The notes: a model not told the origin generated them from the letters alone. DNA of 64,000 bases from Flavobacterium psychrophilum (GCA_945879625.1 CAMCVA010000005.1:1-64000), one strand, 5' to 3'; counted from the stretch's first letter, positions 30,494 to 40,577 are shown. Numbers and translations are program-made.

Positions 30494-31930
30494 ATGCTCT
30501 TTAATTCGCTTTCTTTTGCGGTTTTTCTTCCCCTGGTTTTTATGCTTTACTGGTTGTTGAGCAACAAATCCTACCGTCTGCAAAACATGCTTTTGTTGGC
30601 CGCGAGTTACTTTTTTTATGGCTGCTGGGATGTGCGATTTTTGGGATTGCTCGCTTTTTCTACCTTTTTAGATTATTATTCCGGACTTCAAATAGCACAA
30701 GCATCAAAAACGATACACAAGAAAATTTGGTTTTGGACCAGCGTTGGGATCAATTTGGGCTTTCTTGGTTTCTTTAAATACTACAATTTCTTTGTCGATT
30801 CGTTTGCTACGGGACTCACCAAATTTGGAATGCACATCGACACTTGGACTTTAAACGTCATCTTGCCCGTAGGTATTTCTTTTTATACGTTTCACGGGCT
30901 GTCCTATGTGATTGATATTTACAAAAATCGCATCCAGCCCGAACGAAATTTTGTGGACTATGCTGTTTTTGTGAGTTTCTTTCCGTTGTTGGTGGCCGGA
31001 CCTATCGAGCGCGCCACGCATTTGCTGCCGCAACTCAAAACCAAACGCAGCTTCAATTATACACAAGCGATCGATGGTTTGCGCCAAATTTTGTGGGGCT
31101 TATGCAAAAAAATCATCATTGCCGATACCTGTGCCCAGTATGCCAACCTCATTTTTGATCACAGCGATACCTATAGCGGAAGTACCTTAGTAGTTGGAGC
31201 TGTTTTATTTGCTTTTCAGATTTACGGCGATTTTTCAGGGTATTCGGATATTGCGTTGGGAACCGCCCGTTTGTTTGGGATTGAGTTGCTACAAAATTTC
31301 AGATTTCCCTATTTCTCTAGAGACATCGCCGAGTTTTGGCGCCGCTGGCACATCTCACTTTCGTCTTGGTTCAAAGACTATTTGTACATCCCCTTAGGCG
31401 GAAGTCAAGGAAGTACGTGGCTGCGCATCCGAAACACGCTCATCATATTTATTGTCAGCGGATTTTGGCACGGAGCCAATTGGACGTTCATCATCTGGGG
31501 CGCCTTGAATGCGGTGTATATTTTACCGTCCATTATATTCAAAACCAACCGCAATCACCTGGCTATCGTGGCGCAAGGCAAGGTATTTCCCACTATAAAA
31601 GAAACCGCACAAGTGTTATTCACCTTTGGATTGACCGTGTTGGCTTGGATTTTTTTTAGAGCTAAATCGGTTTCGCACGCTATTGAGTATGTCGGCACCA
31701 TTTGTTCCAAGTCGGTATTGAGCATTCCCGAAGTGAAACCACCGCTGGTTTTTGTAGTGTTGATTTTGTTTATTCTGATGGAGTGGAGGGGAAGAACTCA
31801 CAATTATGCCCTCGAGAAAACTGCTTTTACTAAACCCAAATGGGTGCGTTGGACCTTGTATCTAGTATTAATTGGGTGTTTGTTTCAGTTTGCTGGACAG
31901 GAACAAGCTTTTATTTATTTTCAGTTTTAA
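30494..31930 (+). CDS. MBOAT-family O-acyltransferase (AlgI-like)
   Basis: A 478-residue multi-span protein of the membrane-bound O-acyltransferase family. VAGPIERATHLLPQ near residue 171, RRWHISLSSWFKDYLYIPLGG (in pieces, about residues 282-302) and the catalytic His in FWHGANWTFIIWG (about residue 325) are diagnostic. It transfers acyl groups across the membrane to a periplasmic polysaccharide or helper. Its stop overlaps the start of the SGNH-like gene at 31930 by one base, as in AlgI-AlgX/J partnerships. Confidence 0.92.
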   Translation: MLFNSLSFAVFLPLVFMLYWLLSNKSYRLQNMLLLAASYFFYGCWDVRFLGLLAFSTFLDYYSGLQIAQASKTIHKKIWFWTSVGINLGFLGFFKYYNFFVDSFATGLTKFGMHIDTWTLNVILPVGISFYTFHGLSYVIDIYKNRIQPERNFVDYAVFVSFFPLLVAGPIERATHLLPQLKTKRSFNYTQAIDGLRQILWGLCKKIIIADTCAQYANLIFDHSDTYSGSTLVVGAVLFAFQIYGDFSGYSDIALGTARLFGIELLQNFRFPYFSRDIAEFWRRWHISLSSWFKDYLYIPLGGSQGSTWLRIRNTLIIFIVSGFWHGANWTFIIWGALNAVYILPSIIFKTNRNHLAIVAQGKVFPTIKETAQVLFTFGLTVLAWIFFRAKSVSHAIEYVGTICSKSVLSIPEVKPPLVFVVLILFILMEWRGRTHNYALEKTAFTKPKWVRWTLYLVLIGCLFQFAGQEQAFIYFQF

Positions 31931-32862
31931 TGAAAAAATTTCTACTGCAACTGCTGTGTTTTGGGGTGCTATTTTTAGCAATCGATCGAACATTGATTGT
32001 ACTCAGAAATTATGTTCCGCGACTCGAAGTCGACCAGCGATTGGAACAACTGCTCCAAAAAAAGTTGAAAGCCGATGTTTTTGTATTTGGATCTTCTCGC
32101 GGCGCCAGAGATGTGATTGCTTCCCAATTGGGCGATTCGTTGCAACAAAAAGTATATAATCTTTCCTACCCGGGTGGCGATATTGAATTTCAATATTTTG
32201 TGTTACAACAACTCTTAAAATACCAAAAACCAAAAGCAATTTTATTGGTGATGGACGAAAACACCGAAGTTGGTGCCTCAGAAAACGTGCGGTACCGCTT
32301 GGATCGTTTGTATCCGTTGGTGAAATACCCGGCCGTGCGTGAGGAACTCATTCGCAAGGAAGAAAAAAACAAGTATGTATCGGAGCTGTTTATTTTGCAT
32401 CAACTCAACAAAAGCAATTTTGATTTGCGCCACCGAAAACCATCGCCACTCGATACTCCGTTGTCTTGTGGTTCGATGCCTATAACTACGCAGATGCCTG
32501 GGTTTCCGAAAAAATTTAACACGGCCATTCCGGATTATGATGCGCAAAAAGAATTTGCCTCCAAACGCTATTATTTCAACCGATTTTTGAACGCTTGCGA
32601 AAAAGCAAATACCAAAGTCGTGTTGGTGTTTCCGCCCAATTTTTATGCGCCTTCCCCTGCTTTTTATGCACGAATGCAACAACTGGCAAACCACCGCGCC
32701 TATCTCATGCGCTACAACTCGGCCGATGCGCACTACCTAAACTCCGATTTGTTTACCGACAAACACCATTTGCGCCAAAGCGGAGCACAACTATTTACCG
32801 CCGAATTGGCCGGGTTTATTCGGGAACAACAATTACTTTTACCACCAAAATTCAATCCCTAA
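31930..32862 (+). CDS. SGNH-like periplasmic acetylation partner (AlgX/J/DltD-type), putative
   Basis: A 310-residue protein with one N-terminal membrane anchor (LLQLLCFGVLFLAI, residues 5-18) and an otherwise soluble, presumably periplasmic domain. FVFGSSRGARDVI (about residues 51-63) holds a possible nucleophile Ser, and TDKHHLRQSG (about residue 276) fits the C-terminal DxxH of SGNH hydrolases. ATG 31930 overlaps the MBOAT stop; the longer open frame from 31840 is inside that gene. It probably completes acyl transfer begun by the MBOAT protein. Family assignment rests on motifs and context. Confidence 0.68.
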   Translation: MKKFLLQLLCFGVLFLAIDRTLIVLRNYVPRLEVDQRLEQLLQKKLKADVFVFGSSRGARDVIASQLGDSLQQKVYNLSYPGGDIEFQYFVLQQLLKYQKPKAILLVMDENTEVGASENVRYRLDRLYPLVKYPAVREELIRKEEKNKYVSELFILHQLNKSNFDLRHRKPSPLDTPLSCGSMPITTQMPGFPKKFNTAIPDYDAQKEFASKRYYFNRFLNACEKANTKVVLVFPPNFYAPSPAFYARMQQLANHRAYLMRYNSADAHYLNSDLFTDKHHLRQSGAQLFTAELAGFIREQQLLLPPKFNP

Positions 32863-32863
32863 T

Positions 32864-33982
32864 ATGGCGCGCAAAATCCTTACGATCACCTGCCACAACG
32901 TCTACAATCACGGCGCGACTTTGCAGCAATTGGCTTTGCTCAAGCAGTTGGAGGCGATGGGGTTAGAAGCCGCTACTATAGATTATTCGCCCAATTATTT
33001 GAACCAGCATTTCAAATGGACCAAGGTGTCGAATGCTTTTTTTGCTCAAAATGGATTGTTGAAATTGCTATATTGGGTGCTCAAGTTTCCACGAAATTTA
33101 TGGAACCGCCAACGCAAATGGCGTTTTGATGCCTTTGAATCCAAAACATTGCGCACTCATCCCGGAAAATATTCCAGCAACGAAGCGCTCAAAAACAATT
33201 TACCGGAAGCCGATGCCTACATTTGCGGCAGCGATCAGATTTGGAATTCCTATTTTCAGAACGGCAAGGATCCCGCTTTCTATTTGGATTTTGTGCCCGA
33301 TAATAAACTCAAAATTTCCTATGCCGCCAGTTTTGCCACCGATTCCATTGCAGCAGAACTCAAACCTTTTGTAAAAGACAAAATCAGTCGGTTGGATTGG
33401 GTTTCGGTGCGCGAAGCTTCGGGTGTACAACTGGTTAAAGATTTGGGTATTGAAAACGTAACCCAGGTTTTAGACCCTGTATTTTTGGTTGATCTCGCCT
33501 ATTGGCAAATATTCGTCAAGCCTATTTCGGGAAAGTATATTTTTATTTATGATTTTGATTCCAATCCGGTGTTGCGCGATTTTGCGCTGCAGCAAGCCAA
33601 GGCGAGAGGACTTCAAATTTATACGGTGAATAACAACATTCGCTATGCCAATAAAAATTTATATTTGCATGGCCCGGATGTTTTTCTTTCACTGGTTCAC
33701 GGTGCCGAGTTGGTGCTCACCAATTCGTTTCATGCGGTAGCTTTTTCGCTTATATTTCAAAAACAATTTATGGTGTTTAATCGCGCCGAGAAAATCAATA
33801 CCCGCATGCGTGATTTGTTGGCTTCCGTACAGCAATCTCAATTGTTGGTGCAAACGCTCGACCAATGCGAAACCGCCCTCCAGCCCATCAACTATCAGGT
33901 GGTTGAGGCTGAATTGGCCAAGGCCAAGCTTCGTTCGCAGCAATTTTTATCCACTGCATTGGCATCAATAACAGTAAATTAA
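32864..33982 (+). CDS. Polysaccharide pyruvyl transferase family protein, copy 1
   Basis: A 372-residue protein with the family pattern LTITCHNVYNHGATLQQLAL at the start, ICGSDQIWNSYF near residue 119, ISYAASFATDSI near residue 149, and VLTNSFHAVAFSLIFQKQF near residue 285. Related CsaB/WcaK enzymes add pyruvate ketals to sugars. Some relatives are glycosyltransferase-like, so the reaction is not certain. It lies 1 base after the SGNH-like gene. A second, different member lies at 39246. Confidence 0.8.
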   Translation: MARKILTITCHNVYNHGATLQQLALLKQLEAMGLEAATIDYSPNYLNQHFKWTKVSNAFFAQNGLLKLLYWVLKFPRNLWNRQRKWRFDAFESKTLRTHPGKYSSNEALKNNLPEADAYICGSDQIWNSYFQNGKDPAFYLDFVPDNKLKISYAASFATDSIAAELKPFVKDKISRLDWVSVREASGVQLVKDLGIENVTQVLDPVFLVDLAYWQIFVKPISGKYIFIYDFDSNPVLRDFALQQAKARGLQIYTVNNNIRYANKNLYLHGPDVFLSLVHGAELVLTNSFHAVAFSLIFQKQFMVFNRAEKINTRMRDLLASVQQSQLLVQTLDQCETALQPINYQVVEAELAKAKLRSQQFLSTALASITVN

Positions 33983-33983
33983 G

Positions 33984-35033
33984 ATGGAACTCAGCAAACA
34001 ACAAACCGATTATACCAAGGGAATTGCCATAGCCATGATGCTTTGTTTGCACCTGTTTAATCGCGAATACCGCGGCTTGTTTGCGCCTAGTTTGTTTGTC
34101 GGAAATCAACCACTCACGTATTATATTTCCCTTTTTTGCGATTGCTGTGTGTGGATCTATTGTTTTTGTAGCGGCTATGGCTTGTACATTACCCGCCAAA
34201 ATAAACCCGCCACTTTTGTGCAAACCAATCGGATGCGGGTGTTGAAACTCTACCTCAATTATTGGGTTGTCTTGCTTTTGTTTGCGGTAGTGTTGGGAAT
34301 ACTGCTAGGAAAATCGGCAGATTATCCGGGCAAATGGCTCAAATTTATGTACAACTTTAGTTCCTTGGATTCTTCCTACAACGGCGCCTGGTGGTTCATT
34401 TCGAGCTATGCGTTGCTGGTAGTTTTGGCACCTTTTTTATTTCGAATGCTGGATAAGTATAAGTTATATCAAGTAGTTGGGGCTTCATTTTTAATATATA
34501 TTTTGGGCTATTATGCGCGCATTTATCAGCCCGTTTTGACGGATATTCAGTTGGTGCAATTGCTTTGGCATCAATTGTTTATGTTGGCCAATGCGTTATT
34601 TCCGTTTGTGTTGGGCGCCTTGGCCTTTCGCAACCGTTGGTTTTCTAGCTGGATGAACTGGGTTGCTAAATTGCCATTTCAAACTGCTGTTTTGATAGGA
34701 ATACTTGGCCTGTTGGTTGTGGCACACGGTTTTGTACCGAGTTTGTTTGTAGCTGTTTTCACCGGAATTGCATTTGTGTTTTTGTTTAATGGGATCCAAT
34801 TGTCAGCAGCTGTGCAACGTGCTTTGGCCTATTTAAGTTCACACTCCACCAATATTTGGCTGGTGCATTTATTTTTAATTTCCAGTTTTGCCAAAACCTG
34901 GAGTTATGCGCCGCAGCAACCGGTCTTGATTTACTTATGGGTATTGGGCTGGTGTTTGCTTATTTCGCATGGGATTAATTTACTTTATTTGCCGCTTCAG
35001 CGATATCTACTCACCAACTGGTTTGTAAAATGA
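33984..35033 (+). CDS. Acyltransferase 3 family membrane protein
   Basis: A 349-residue, about ten-span protein. It starts QTDYTKGIAIAMMLCLHLF, the usual first helix with the conserved His of acyltransferase-3 proteins (about residue 22), and has a WFISSYALLVVLAPFLFRML segment near residue 133. The family O-acylates surface sugars. The 3' end overlaps the next gene in an ATGA. It is a second potential acylation activity besides the MBOAT protein. Confidence 0.8.
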   Translation: MELSKQQTDYTKGIAIAMMLCLHLFNREYRGLFAPSLFVGNQPLTYYISLFCDCCVWIYCFCSGYGLYITRQNKPATFVQTNRMRVLKLYLNYWVVLLLFAVVLGILLGKSADYPGKWLKFMYNFSSLDSSYNGAWWFISSYALLVVLAPFLFRMLDKYKLYQVVGASFLIYILGYYARIYQPVLTDIQLVQLLWHQLFMLANALFPFVLGALAFRNRWFSSWMNWVAKLPFQTAVLIGILGLLVVAHGFVPSLFVAVFTGIAFVFLFNGIQLSAAVQRALAYLSSHSTNIWLVHLFLISSFAKTWSYAPQQPVLIYLWVLGWCLLISHGINLLYLPLQRYLLTNWFVK

Positions 35034-36121
35034 AAATTCTATACATCACCAACGGAATACACGGCGCCGGCGGACTCGAACGGGTACTGTCGGTAAAGGC
35101 GAGTTATTTGGCCGATGTCTTGGGGCATGAAGTGCATATTGTGGTGTTGAATAATAAAGGTGCTTCGTTGTTTTATACATTCAGTGCAAAGATTCAACTG
35201 CATCAAGTGGTCGTGACTGGAAATCCCTTTCGCTACGTTTGGCAATATATAACAGGCATGCGCGCTAGTGTTGCGACCCTCAAACCCGATGTGATTTCGG
35301 TTTGTGACGATGGACTCAAAGGCTTTTTCTTGCCGCTGTTGTTGCCTAAAATTCCAATTATCTACGAACGGCATGTGTCCAAACAAATGGCCTATGGCGT
35401 AAATCCATCCCCGTTAAAAAGACTGCGTGTGGGAATTCAATTGCAGTTGATGACTAGGCTGGGCCGAACATTTGACAAATTTGTGGTGCTCACCCAAGAC
35501 AATTTGCAAGAATGGAACCTACCCAATGCTGTGGTCATTGCCAATCCGTTGTCGTTTTATCCCGAGAATCAATCATCGCTTACAAACAAAACCGTGATTG
35601 CGGTGGGCAAACACACCTACCAAAAAGGCTTTGATCGTTTGTTGCACAGTTGGGCCGCCATTTTGCAAACCCAGCCCGATTGGATTTTGGAAATCTACGG
35701 CAAAGCCGATGAAAAGCAACGTTTGTACCAATTGGCCAAGCAATTACAAATTGACAATAGTGTGCGTTTTTTTGAGCCCGTGCCCGATATTGAGACTCGT
35801 TTTTTATCATCCTCTGTGTTTGCGTTTTCTTCGCGCTTCGAAGGATTTGGCATGGTGCTTATTGAGGCGATGGCCTGCGGTGTTCCCTGTATTTCGTTTG
35901 ATTGTCCGTGTGGCCCGAAAGATATTATTCGCTCGGGAGAAGATGGATTTTTGGTACCCAATAACAATATTGATGATTTTACCCAAAAGTTGTTGCAGCT
36001 CATCGAAAACCAAGACTTGCGAAATAAAATGGGTGCTCAAGCCAAAATTAATGTACAACGGTATTTGCCGGAATTTGTGGTGAAACAATGGGACGAACTC
36101 TTTAAATCACTTGCCTCATGA
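35030..36121 (+). CDS. Glycosyltransferase family 4 protein
   Basis: A 363-residue GT-B enzyme. ILYITNGIHGAGGLERVLSV opens it, IVYERHVS-like text (IIYERHVSK) is near residue 110, and the C-terminal domain has VAVGKHTYQKGFDRLLHSW (about residue 190), the RFEGFGMVLIEAMACGVPCISFDCPCGP donor-site stretch (in pieces, about residues 265-290), and GEDGFLVPN. It is a retaining transferase and closely resembles the next gene in the ordering of motifs, so the two may be old duplicates. Coupled by ATGA overlaps on both sides. Confidence 0.88.
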   Translation: MKILYITNGIHGAGGLERVLSVKASYLADVLGHEVHIVVLNNKGASLFYTFSAKIQLHQVVVTGNPFRYVWQYITGMRASVATLKPDVISVCDDGLKGFFLPLLLPKIPIIYERHVSKQMAYGVNPSPLKRLRVGIQLQLMTRLGRTFDKFVVLTQDNLQEWNLPNAVVIANPLSFYPENQSSLTNKTVIAVGKHTYQKGFDRLLHSWAAILQTQPDWILEIYGKADEKQRLYQLAKQLQIDNSVRFFEPVPDIETRFLSSSVFAFSSRFEGFGMVLIEAMACGVPCISFDCPCGPKDIIRSGEDGFLVPNNNIDDFTQKLLQLIENQDLRNKMGAQAKINVQRYLPEFVVKQWDELFKSLAS

Positions 36122-37230
36122 AAGTAGTTTTTTCAACTGATCAAATCTACCTGCACGGCGGTATCGAGAAAGTAATGGCCCAAAAAGCCAATTATTTTGC
36201 CGATGTTTTGGGCTATGAAGTATGTATTCTCACCACCGAGCAAAAACAACAACCACCATGTTACGAATTGTCACCCAAAATACAGTTGGTTGATCTGCAC
36301 ATCAATTACATGCGGCAAAAACCGTTTGCACATCCTGCAAATTTGGCTAAAGTTTCGCTGCATTTTATGCGATGGATACAAGTATTGCGAAAACATAAAC
36401 CCCAGCACTTGATTGTGTGCAATTACGCCTTTGATTTTTATTGGACGCCCTTTTTGTTTTCTAAAATCGCCAAGTACAAAGAATATCATTCGTCGCGATA
36501 CTATATTTCGAAAGTTCGATCGGCCGCCAAGGGATTGGCCAAATTGGGCTATGCGCTACAAGATTATTGCGAACAAAGCTATACGGCCTTGCTGCTGCTC
36601 AATTCGTCTGAAATCGATTTTTATTCGTCCCAAAATAGTCAAGTGATACCCAATCCGATTGGGCCCTCAAAGCATACGGCTCCCTTGGTTGCCACCCAAG
36701 CCATTGCAGCCGGACGTTTGGCGCCCGTGAAAAGATTTGATGTTCTTATCGAAATCTGGGCCCAAGTCGTGGAGTACGAACCCACTTGGACCTTATCGAT
36801 TTACGGACAAGGCGAACCGGAGTATGTGGCCTATTTGCAAGCCAAAATTCAAGAATTAAAAGTAGAAAATCAGGTGTTTATTCGTCAGGCGGTACCCGAT
36901 TTGCCACTAACCATGCAGGCCTATTCGATGTATCTGATGACATCGCATACTGAATGCTTTCCGATGGTGTTACTTGAAGCACAGTCGGCTGGACTACCTT
37001 GTGTTTCCTATGCTTGCCCTACCGGACCTGCGCATATCATTAGCCCAGAACAAGATGGCTATTTGGTTTCTAATCAAAACCAAGAGGCGTTCGTAGAAAA
37101 AGTACTATTTTTGATTCGCAATCCTGAAATCCGAACACAAATGGGTGCACGAGCCAAACAAAATGTGCTTCGATTTGCTCCCGATATGGTGATGAGCCGG
37201 TGGGCAGCCTTGTTGAATCAAACTCTTTAA
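36118..37230 (+). CDS. Glycosyltransferase family 4 protein
   Basis: A 370-residue GT-B enzyme, starting VVFSTDQIYLHGGIEKVMAQ with ITCLT-like spacing. The C-terminal domain has AAGRLAPVKRFDVLIEIWAQV (in pieces, about residue 198), SHTECFPMVLLEAQSAGLPCVSY (in pieces, about residue 278) and GPAHIISPEQDGYLV. It probably adds one residue of the repeat unit. It overlaps the upstream GT4 gene by 4 bases, and both share the opening GGxE(R/K)V and the second-domain layout. Confidence 0.88.
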   Translation: MKVVFSTDQIYLHGGIEKVMAQKANYFADVLGYEVCILTTEQKQQPPCYELSPKIQLVDLHINYMRQKPFAHPANLAKVSLHFMRWIQVLRKHKPQHLIVCNYAFDFYWTPFLFSKIAKYKEYHSSRYYISKVRSAAKGLAKLGYALQDYCEQSYTALLLLNSSEIDFYSSQNSQVIPNPIGPSKHTAPLVATQAIAAGRLAPVKRFDVLIEIWAQVVEYEPTWTLSIYGQGEPEYVAYLQAKIQELKVENQVFIRQAVPDLPLTMQAYSMYLMTSHTECFPMVLLEAQSAGLPCVSYACPTGPAHIISPEQDGYLVSNQNQEAFVEKVLFLIRNPEIRTQMGARAKQNVLRFAPDMVMSRWAALLNQTL

Positions 37231-37240
37231 TATTCGCACT

Positions 37241-38356
37241 GTGAATGAATTAATTCCTGTTGAGATCTATACCATGCTGTACTACAATTTCTTGTTGGTA
37301 TTTGTACTGATTGTGATTTTGCAATCGGCTACTGTAGAGCTCACAGATTATGCCAATGTGCGAATCAAAAACAATATTGGACTTGGTCTCTTGGTGTTGA
37401 TTATTGCCTACATGGGGTCGCGTCCCATTAGTGGAAAGTACTTTGCCGATATGGCTAGCTACGCCTTTAATTTTGACAAATACAAAACAGGCGATCCCGT
37501 CGATTTGACCACCAATAAAGATTTACTCTTCGAATTCTTTTCCAAGTACTGCTCGGGTATCATGACAGTTGAAATTTATTTTATTGTATGCGCGGCCTTG
37601 TATATTATTCCCTTGTATTTGTTTGCAAAAAAGGTATTTGAAGACTATTGGTTTTATGGCTTTTTGATGTTGGTGATTTCTCTGTCCTTTTGGGGGTATG
37701 GCGTAAATGGAATTCGAAACGGCTTGGCTACCTCGGTGTTTTTGTTGGGTATGTCTAGGAAGAATATTGTGTTTTCATTATTGCTCATTGGCAGCACCTA
37801 TTTTTTACATAAATCGATGTTCATCTTGCTTATCGCCTATGGGATAACTTTTGTCCATCGCGATTATGCCAATTATTTGCGGGTATGGTTATTGGCTATT
37901 CCGTTATCGCTGTTGTTGGGTGGATTTTTCGAAACGCTCTTTTTGAATCTAGGGATATTCGCCAATGATAAAGTTGCCGATTATTTGTCGGGTGGGGGAG
38001 AGGAATTTAACGAACAATTTAGCTCCCTGGGATTTCGTTGGGACTTCTTGTTGTATAGTGCCACTGGAGTATTTGCCGGATGGTACTTTATTTTTGTAAA
38101 AAAAATAGAAGACAAATTATACACCCAGATTTACAACATTTATCTGTTGGTAAATGCCTTTTGGGTATTGGTAATTCGGGCTTCATTTTCCAATCGATTT
38201 GCTTATTTGTCTTGGTTTTTGCTGGGTGTAGTAATTATTTATCCCTTGCTCAAAAAACAACTATTTGATAAACAACACTTACTAATTGGCCGAATTATTT
38301 TACTTTATTTTGCCTTTACCTATGTGTTAAATGTGCTGCTCGTAAAAGCCAAGTAA
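37241..38356 (+). CDS. EpsG-family polysaccharide polymerase (Wzy role), putative
   Basis: A 371-residue protein with about ten hydrophobic spans. It shows IIAYMGSRPISGKYFADMASYAFNF (in pieces, about residues 54-78), the Arg/Asp/Tyr-containing loop seen in EpsG proteins, and an NGIRNGLATSVFLLGMS segment near residue 165 with its typical arginine. EpsG-like proteins polymerise lipid-linked repeat units. The start is a GTG; an ATG at 37274 would also keep all membrane segments. It lies among glycosyltransferase genes. Confidence 0.78.
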   Translation: MNELIPVEIYTMLYYNFLLVFVLIVILQSATVELTDYANVRIKNNIGLGLLVLIIAYMGSRPISGKYFADMASYAFNFDKYKTGDPVDLTTNKDLLFEFFSKYCSGIMTVEIYFIVCAALYIIPLYLFAKKVFEDYWFYGFLMLVISLSFWGYGVNGIRNGLATSVFLLGMSRKNIVFSLLLIGSTYFLHKSMFILLIAYGITFVHRDYANYLRVWLLAIPLSLLLGGFFETLFLNLGIFANDKVADYLSGGGEEFNEQFSSLGFRWDFLLYSATGVFAGWYFIFVKKIEDKLYTQIYNIYLLVNAFWVLVIRASFSNRFAYLSWFLLGVVIIYPLLKKQLFDKQHLLIGRIILLYFAFTYVLNVLLVKAK

Positions 38357-39244
38357 ATGAAAGCAATCACCGTATTTACTCCCACCTACAACAGAGCGTA
38401 CATTTTGACACGCTTATACGAAAGCTTGTGCGCACAAACCAATCCGGACTTTGAATGGCTGGTAATTGACGACGGTTCATCGGATACCACTACCGAATTG
38501 GTAAACACCTTTATAGCCGAAAACAAAATCAAAATAACCTACCATTACCAAGCAAACAAAGGCATGGTGGGCGCACACAATACAGCTCACCAACTCATGA
38601 CCACGCCCTTGTGTGTATGCATCGACTCGGATGATTACATGCCCAATGATGCAATTGATAAAATTTTGACCTTTTGGGAGCAACACGGTGCTCCCGAATA
38701 TGCGGGCATTGTGGGCTTGGATGCATTTACCGACGGGACGAATGTAGCGCCTTTGCCTGCTATAAAAGCATGCAAATTCTCTGAATTATACGTGAATCAC
38801 AAATTAGCTGGCGACGTGAAATTTGTGCACAATCGCGCTGTTTTTAACCAGTATTTGCCGTACACTTTTTTTGAGGGCGAGAAGTACTCGGTGACCAGTT
38901 ACCTCTATTTGTTCATTGAACAAAAACACCAATTGCTGATTTGCAACGAAGTGTTTTGCATTGTAGAATATTTGCCCGATGGCTTAACGATGAACTTGTT
39001 TAATCAATACAAACAAAGTCCAAAATCGTATGCGCACTATCGCTTGGCCAAGATGAAATTTGCGTTAAATTACAAAGAGCGGTTTCGCAACGCTATACAT
39101 TATGTATCTTCGTCGCTGTTTGCCAAAGACATAAATTTTTTGTCCAAAACAGATAACAAAGTCACGGTTTTATTGGCTTTTCCTTTTGGAATCGCCCTTT
39201 GGTTTTACATACTAACCAGCACCAAAAAAGCAATCAGAAAGTAA
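38357..39244 (+). CDS. Glycosyltransferase family 2 protein
   Basis: A 295-residue GT-A enzyme. ITVFTPTYNRAYILTRLYES at the start, LVIDDGSSDTT near residue 36, and LCVCIDSDDYMPNDAI near residue 90 with the metal-binding acidic motif. A hydrophobic C-terminal stretch (VLLAFPFGIALWFYIL) may associate it with the membrane. It follows the polymerase gene directly. Confidence 0.9.
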   Translation: MKAITVFTPTYNRAYILTRLYESLCAQTNPDFEWLVIDDGSSDTTTELVNTFIAENKIKITYHYQANKGMVGAHNTAHQLMTTPLCVCIDSDDYMPNDAIDKILTFWEQHGAPEYAGIVGLDAFTDGTNVAPLPAIKACKFSELYVNHKLAGDVKFVHNRAVFNQYLPYTFFEGEKYSVTSYLYLFIEQKHQLLICNEVFCIVEYLPDGLTMNLFNQYKQSPKSYAHYRLAKMKFALNYKERFRNAIHYVSSSLFAKDINFLSKTDNKVTVLLAFPFGIALWFYILTSTKKAIRK

Positions 39245-39245
39245 T

Positions 39246-40577
39246 ATGCGCACGGCTATCATCGTTCCCGGAGTTACCGATTTGAACAAAGGCGATCAAG
39301 CCTTAGTTTGGGAAACGCATCGTTTGGTTCAGGATACGAATTGTTTTGACCAGATCTACATTGTGAGCACTGGTGATACACCCCAAGAACGCGAATTGTT
39401 GTGCGGCCAATCGGAAGCAAAAGGCTACCAATTGGTCGAAACCTTGCTCAAACATCCAAGACGCGGAAACCACAATGAGGCCGAGGTAATCCAAGAATCA
39501 GCCATTTCTTTTCTGCGGTTGGCCTTTCGTGCTGCACTCGATTTTTGCAGCCAATGGTTTTTATTGCTCATTTGTCGCTCAGAATCTTTGGTTTCCTTTT
39601 TCTATTCACCCAAAACAGCGCAATCGGTGCGTCAATTTCGTGCGGCCGAGGTCTTGTTTGTAAAAGGCGGCGGATTTATTCATGCCTATGGCGAAAAAAC
39701 AGCGCCCTACCTCATGTGGTTTTTCTTGTTCTATGTGCGTTTGGGAAAAGCCATGGGTAAAAAAGTGGTGTTTTTGCCCAATTCATATGGGCCTTTTCAA
39801 GGATTTACGGTGGCCAAGCAAGTTAAATCTGTGTTTGCCACACTTGATAAAGTATATGCCCGCGAAGCCCTTTCGGCCCAAAAACTGGGCGAATTGATGG
39901 GCAAACCTATTCCGGTAAGTCCCGATTTGGGGTTTTATTTGCAAATGGATGCGTCAACTGATGCTTTAGAACTTTTGAAACGATATGGACTAGATCCCGC
40001 GCAACAAAAAATAGTTGGCATCACGATACGCCCATGGCGATTTCCTGGTTTGCCCAAACCCGAAAGTTTGTATGCCAATTATATACAATCGGTTAAATCA
40101 TTAGCTATTCAATTAGTTGAATCCGGATATCACGTGGTGTTTTGCAACCAATCCATAGGGCCCAATGCCCACGAAGACGACCGCAATGCCATTAGAGAAG
40201 TATTGCACGATTGGCAGCATCCTGCAGTGCATTGGATTGACGAAAATTTACCCTGTGATCTGCTCAAAGCGGTGTATTCGCACTTTTATGCCTTTGTCGG
40301 CACGCGCTTTCATTCGGTGATTTTTTCCTTGACTTCTTGTGTGCCTTCCATTGCCATTGGCTATGGCGGAAACAAAGCCAAAGGCATCATGGCCGATTTT
40401 AATATGCCCGATTTTACTATTCCCATTGAAACAGTTTCGGCTGAAAAATTGCAGCAAATGTTTCACCATTTGGAAGGCTTACACGCCCAAATTCAAACAC
40501 AATTGGCCGAACAAAACGAACTTTTGCAACTTAAACGTGCAGAATTGTTGGTCGAATTAAAAACCCTAATTGGTTAA
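39246..40577 (+). CDS. Polysaccharide pyruvyl transferase family protein, copy 2
   Basis: A 443-residue member of the family. IIVPGVTDLNKGDQALVWET at the start, VKGGGFIHAYGE near residue 139, VVFLPNSYGPFQG near residue 175, and FVGTRFHSVIFSLTSCVPSIAIGYGGNKAKG near residues 354-384 (given in pieces). The GTRFHS motif and C-terminal region are as in WcaK/CsaB. It is only weakly related to copy 1 at 32864 and probably acts on a different acceptor. Confidence 0.83.
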   Translation: MRTAIIVPGVTDLNKGDQALVWETHRLVQDTNCFDQIYIVSTGDTPQERELLCGQSEAKGYQLVETLLKHPRRGNHNEAEVIQESAISFLRLAFRAALDFCSQWFLLLICRSESLVSFFYSPKTAQSVRQFRAAEVLFVKGGGFIHAYGEKTAPYLMWFFLFYVRLGKAMGKKVVFLPNSYGPFQGFTVAKQVKSVFATLDKVYAREALSAQKLGELMGKPIPVSPDLGFYLQMDASTDALELLKRYGLDPAQQKIVGITIRPWRFPGLPKPESLYANYIQSVKSLAIQLVESGYHVVFCNQSIGPNAHEDDRNAIREVLHDWQHPAVHWIDENLPCDLLKAVYSHFYAFVGTRFHSVIFSLTSCVPSIAIGYGGNKAKGIMADFNMPDFTIPIETVSAEKLQQMFHHLEGLHAQIQTQLAEQNELLQLKRAELLVELKTLIG

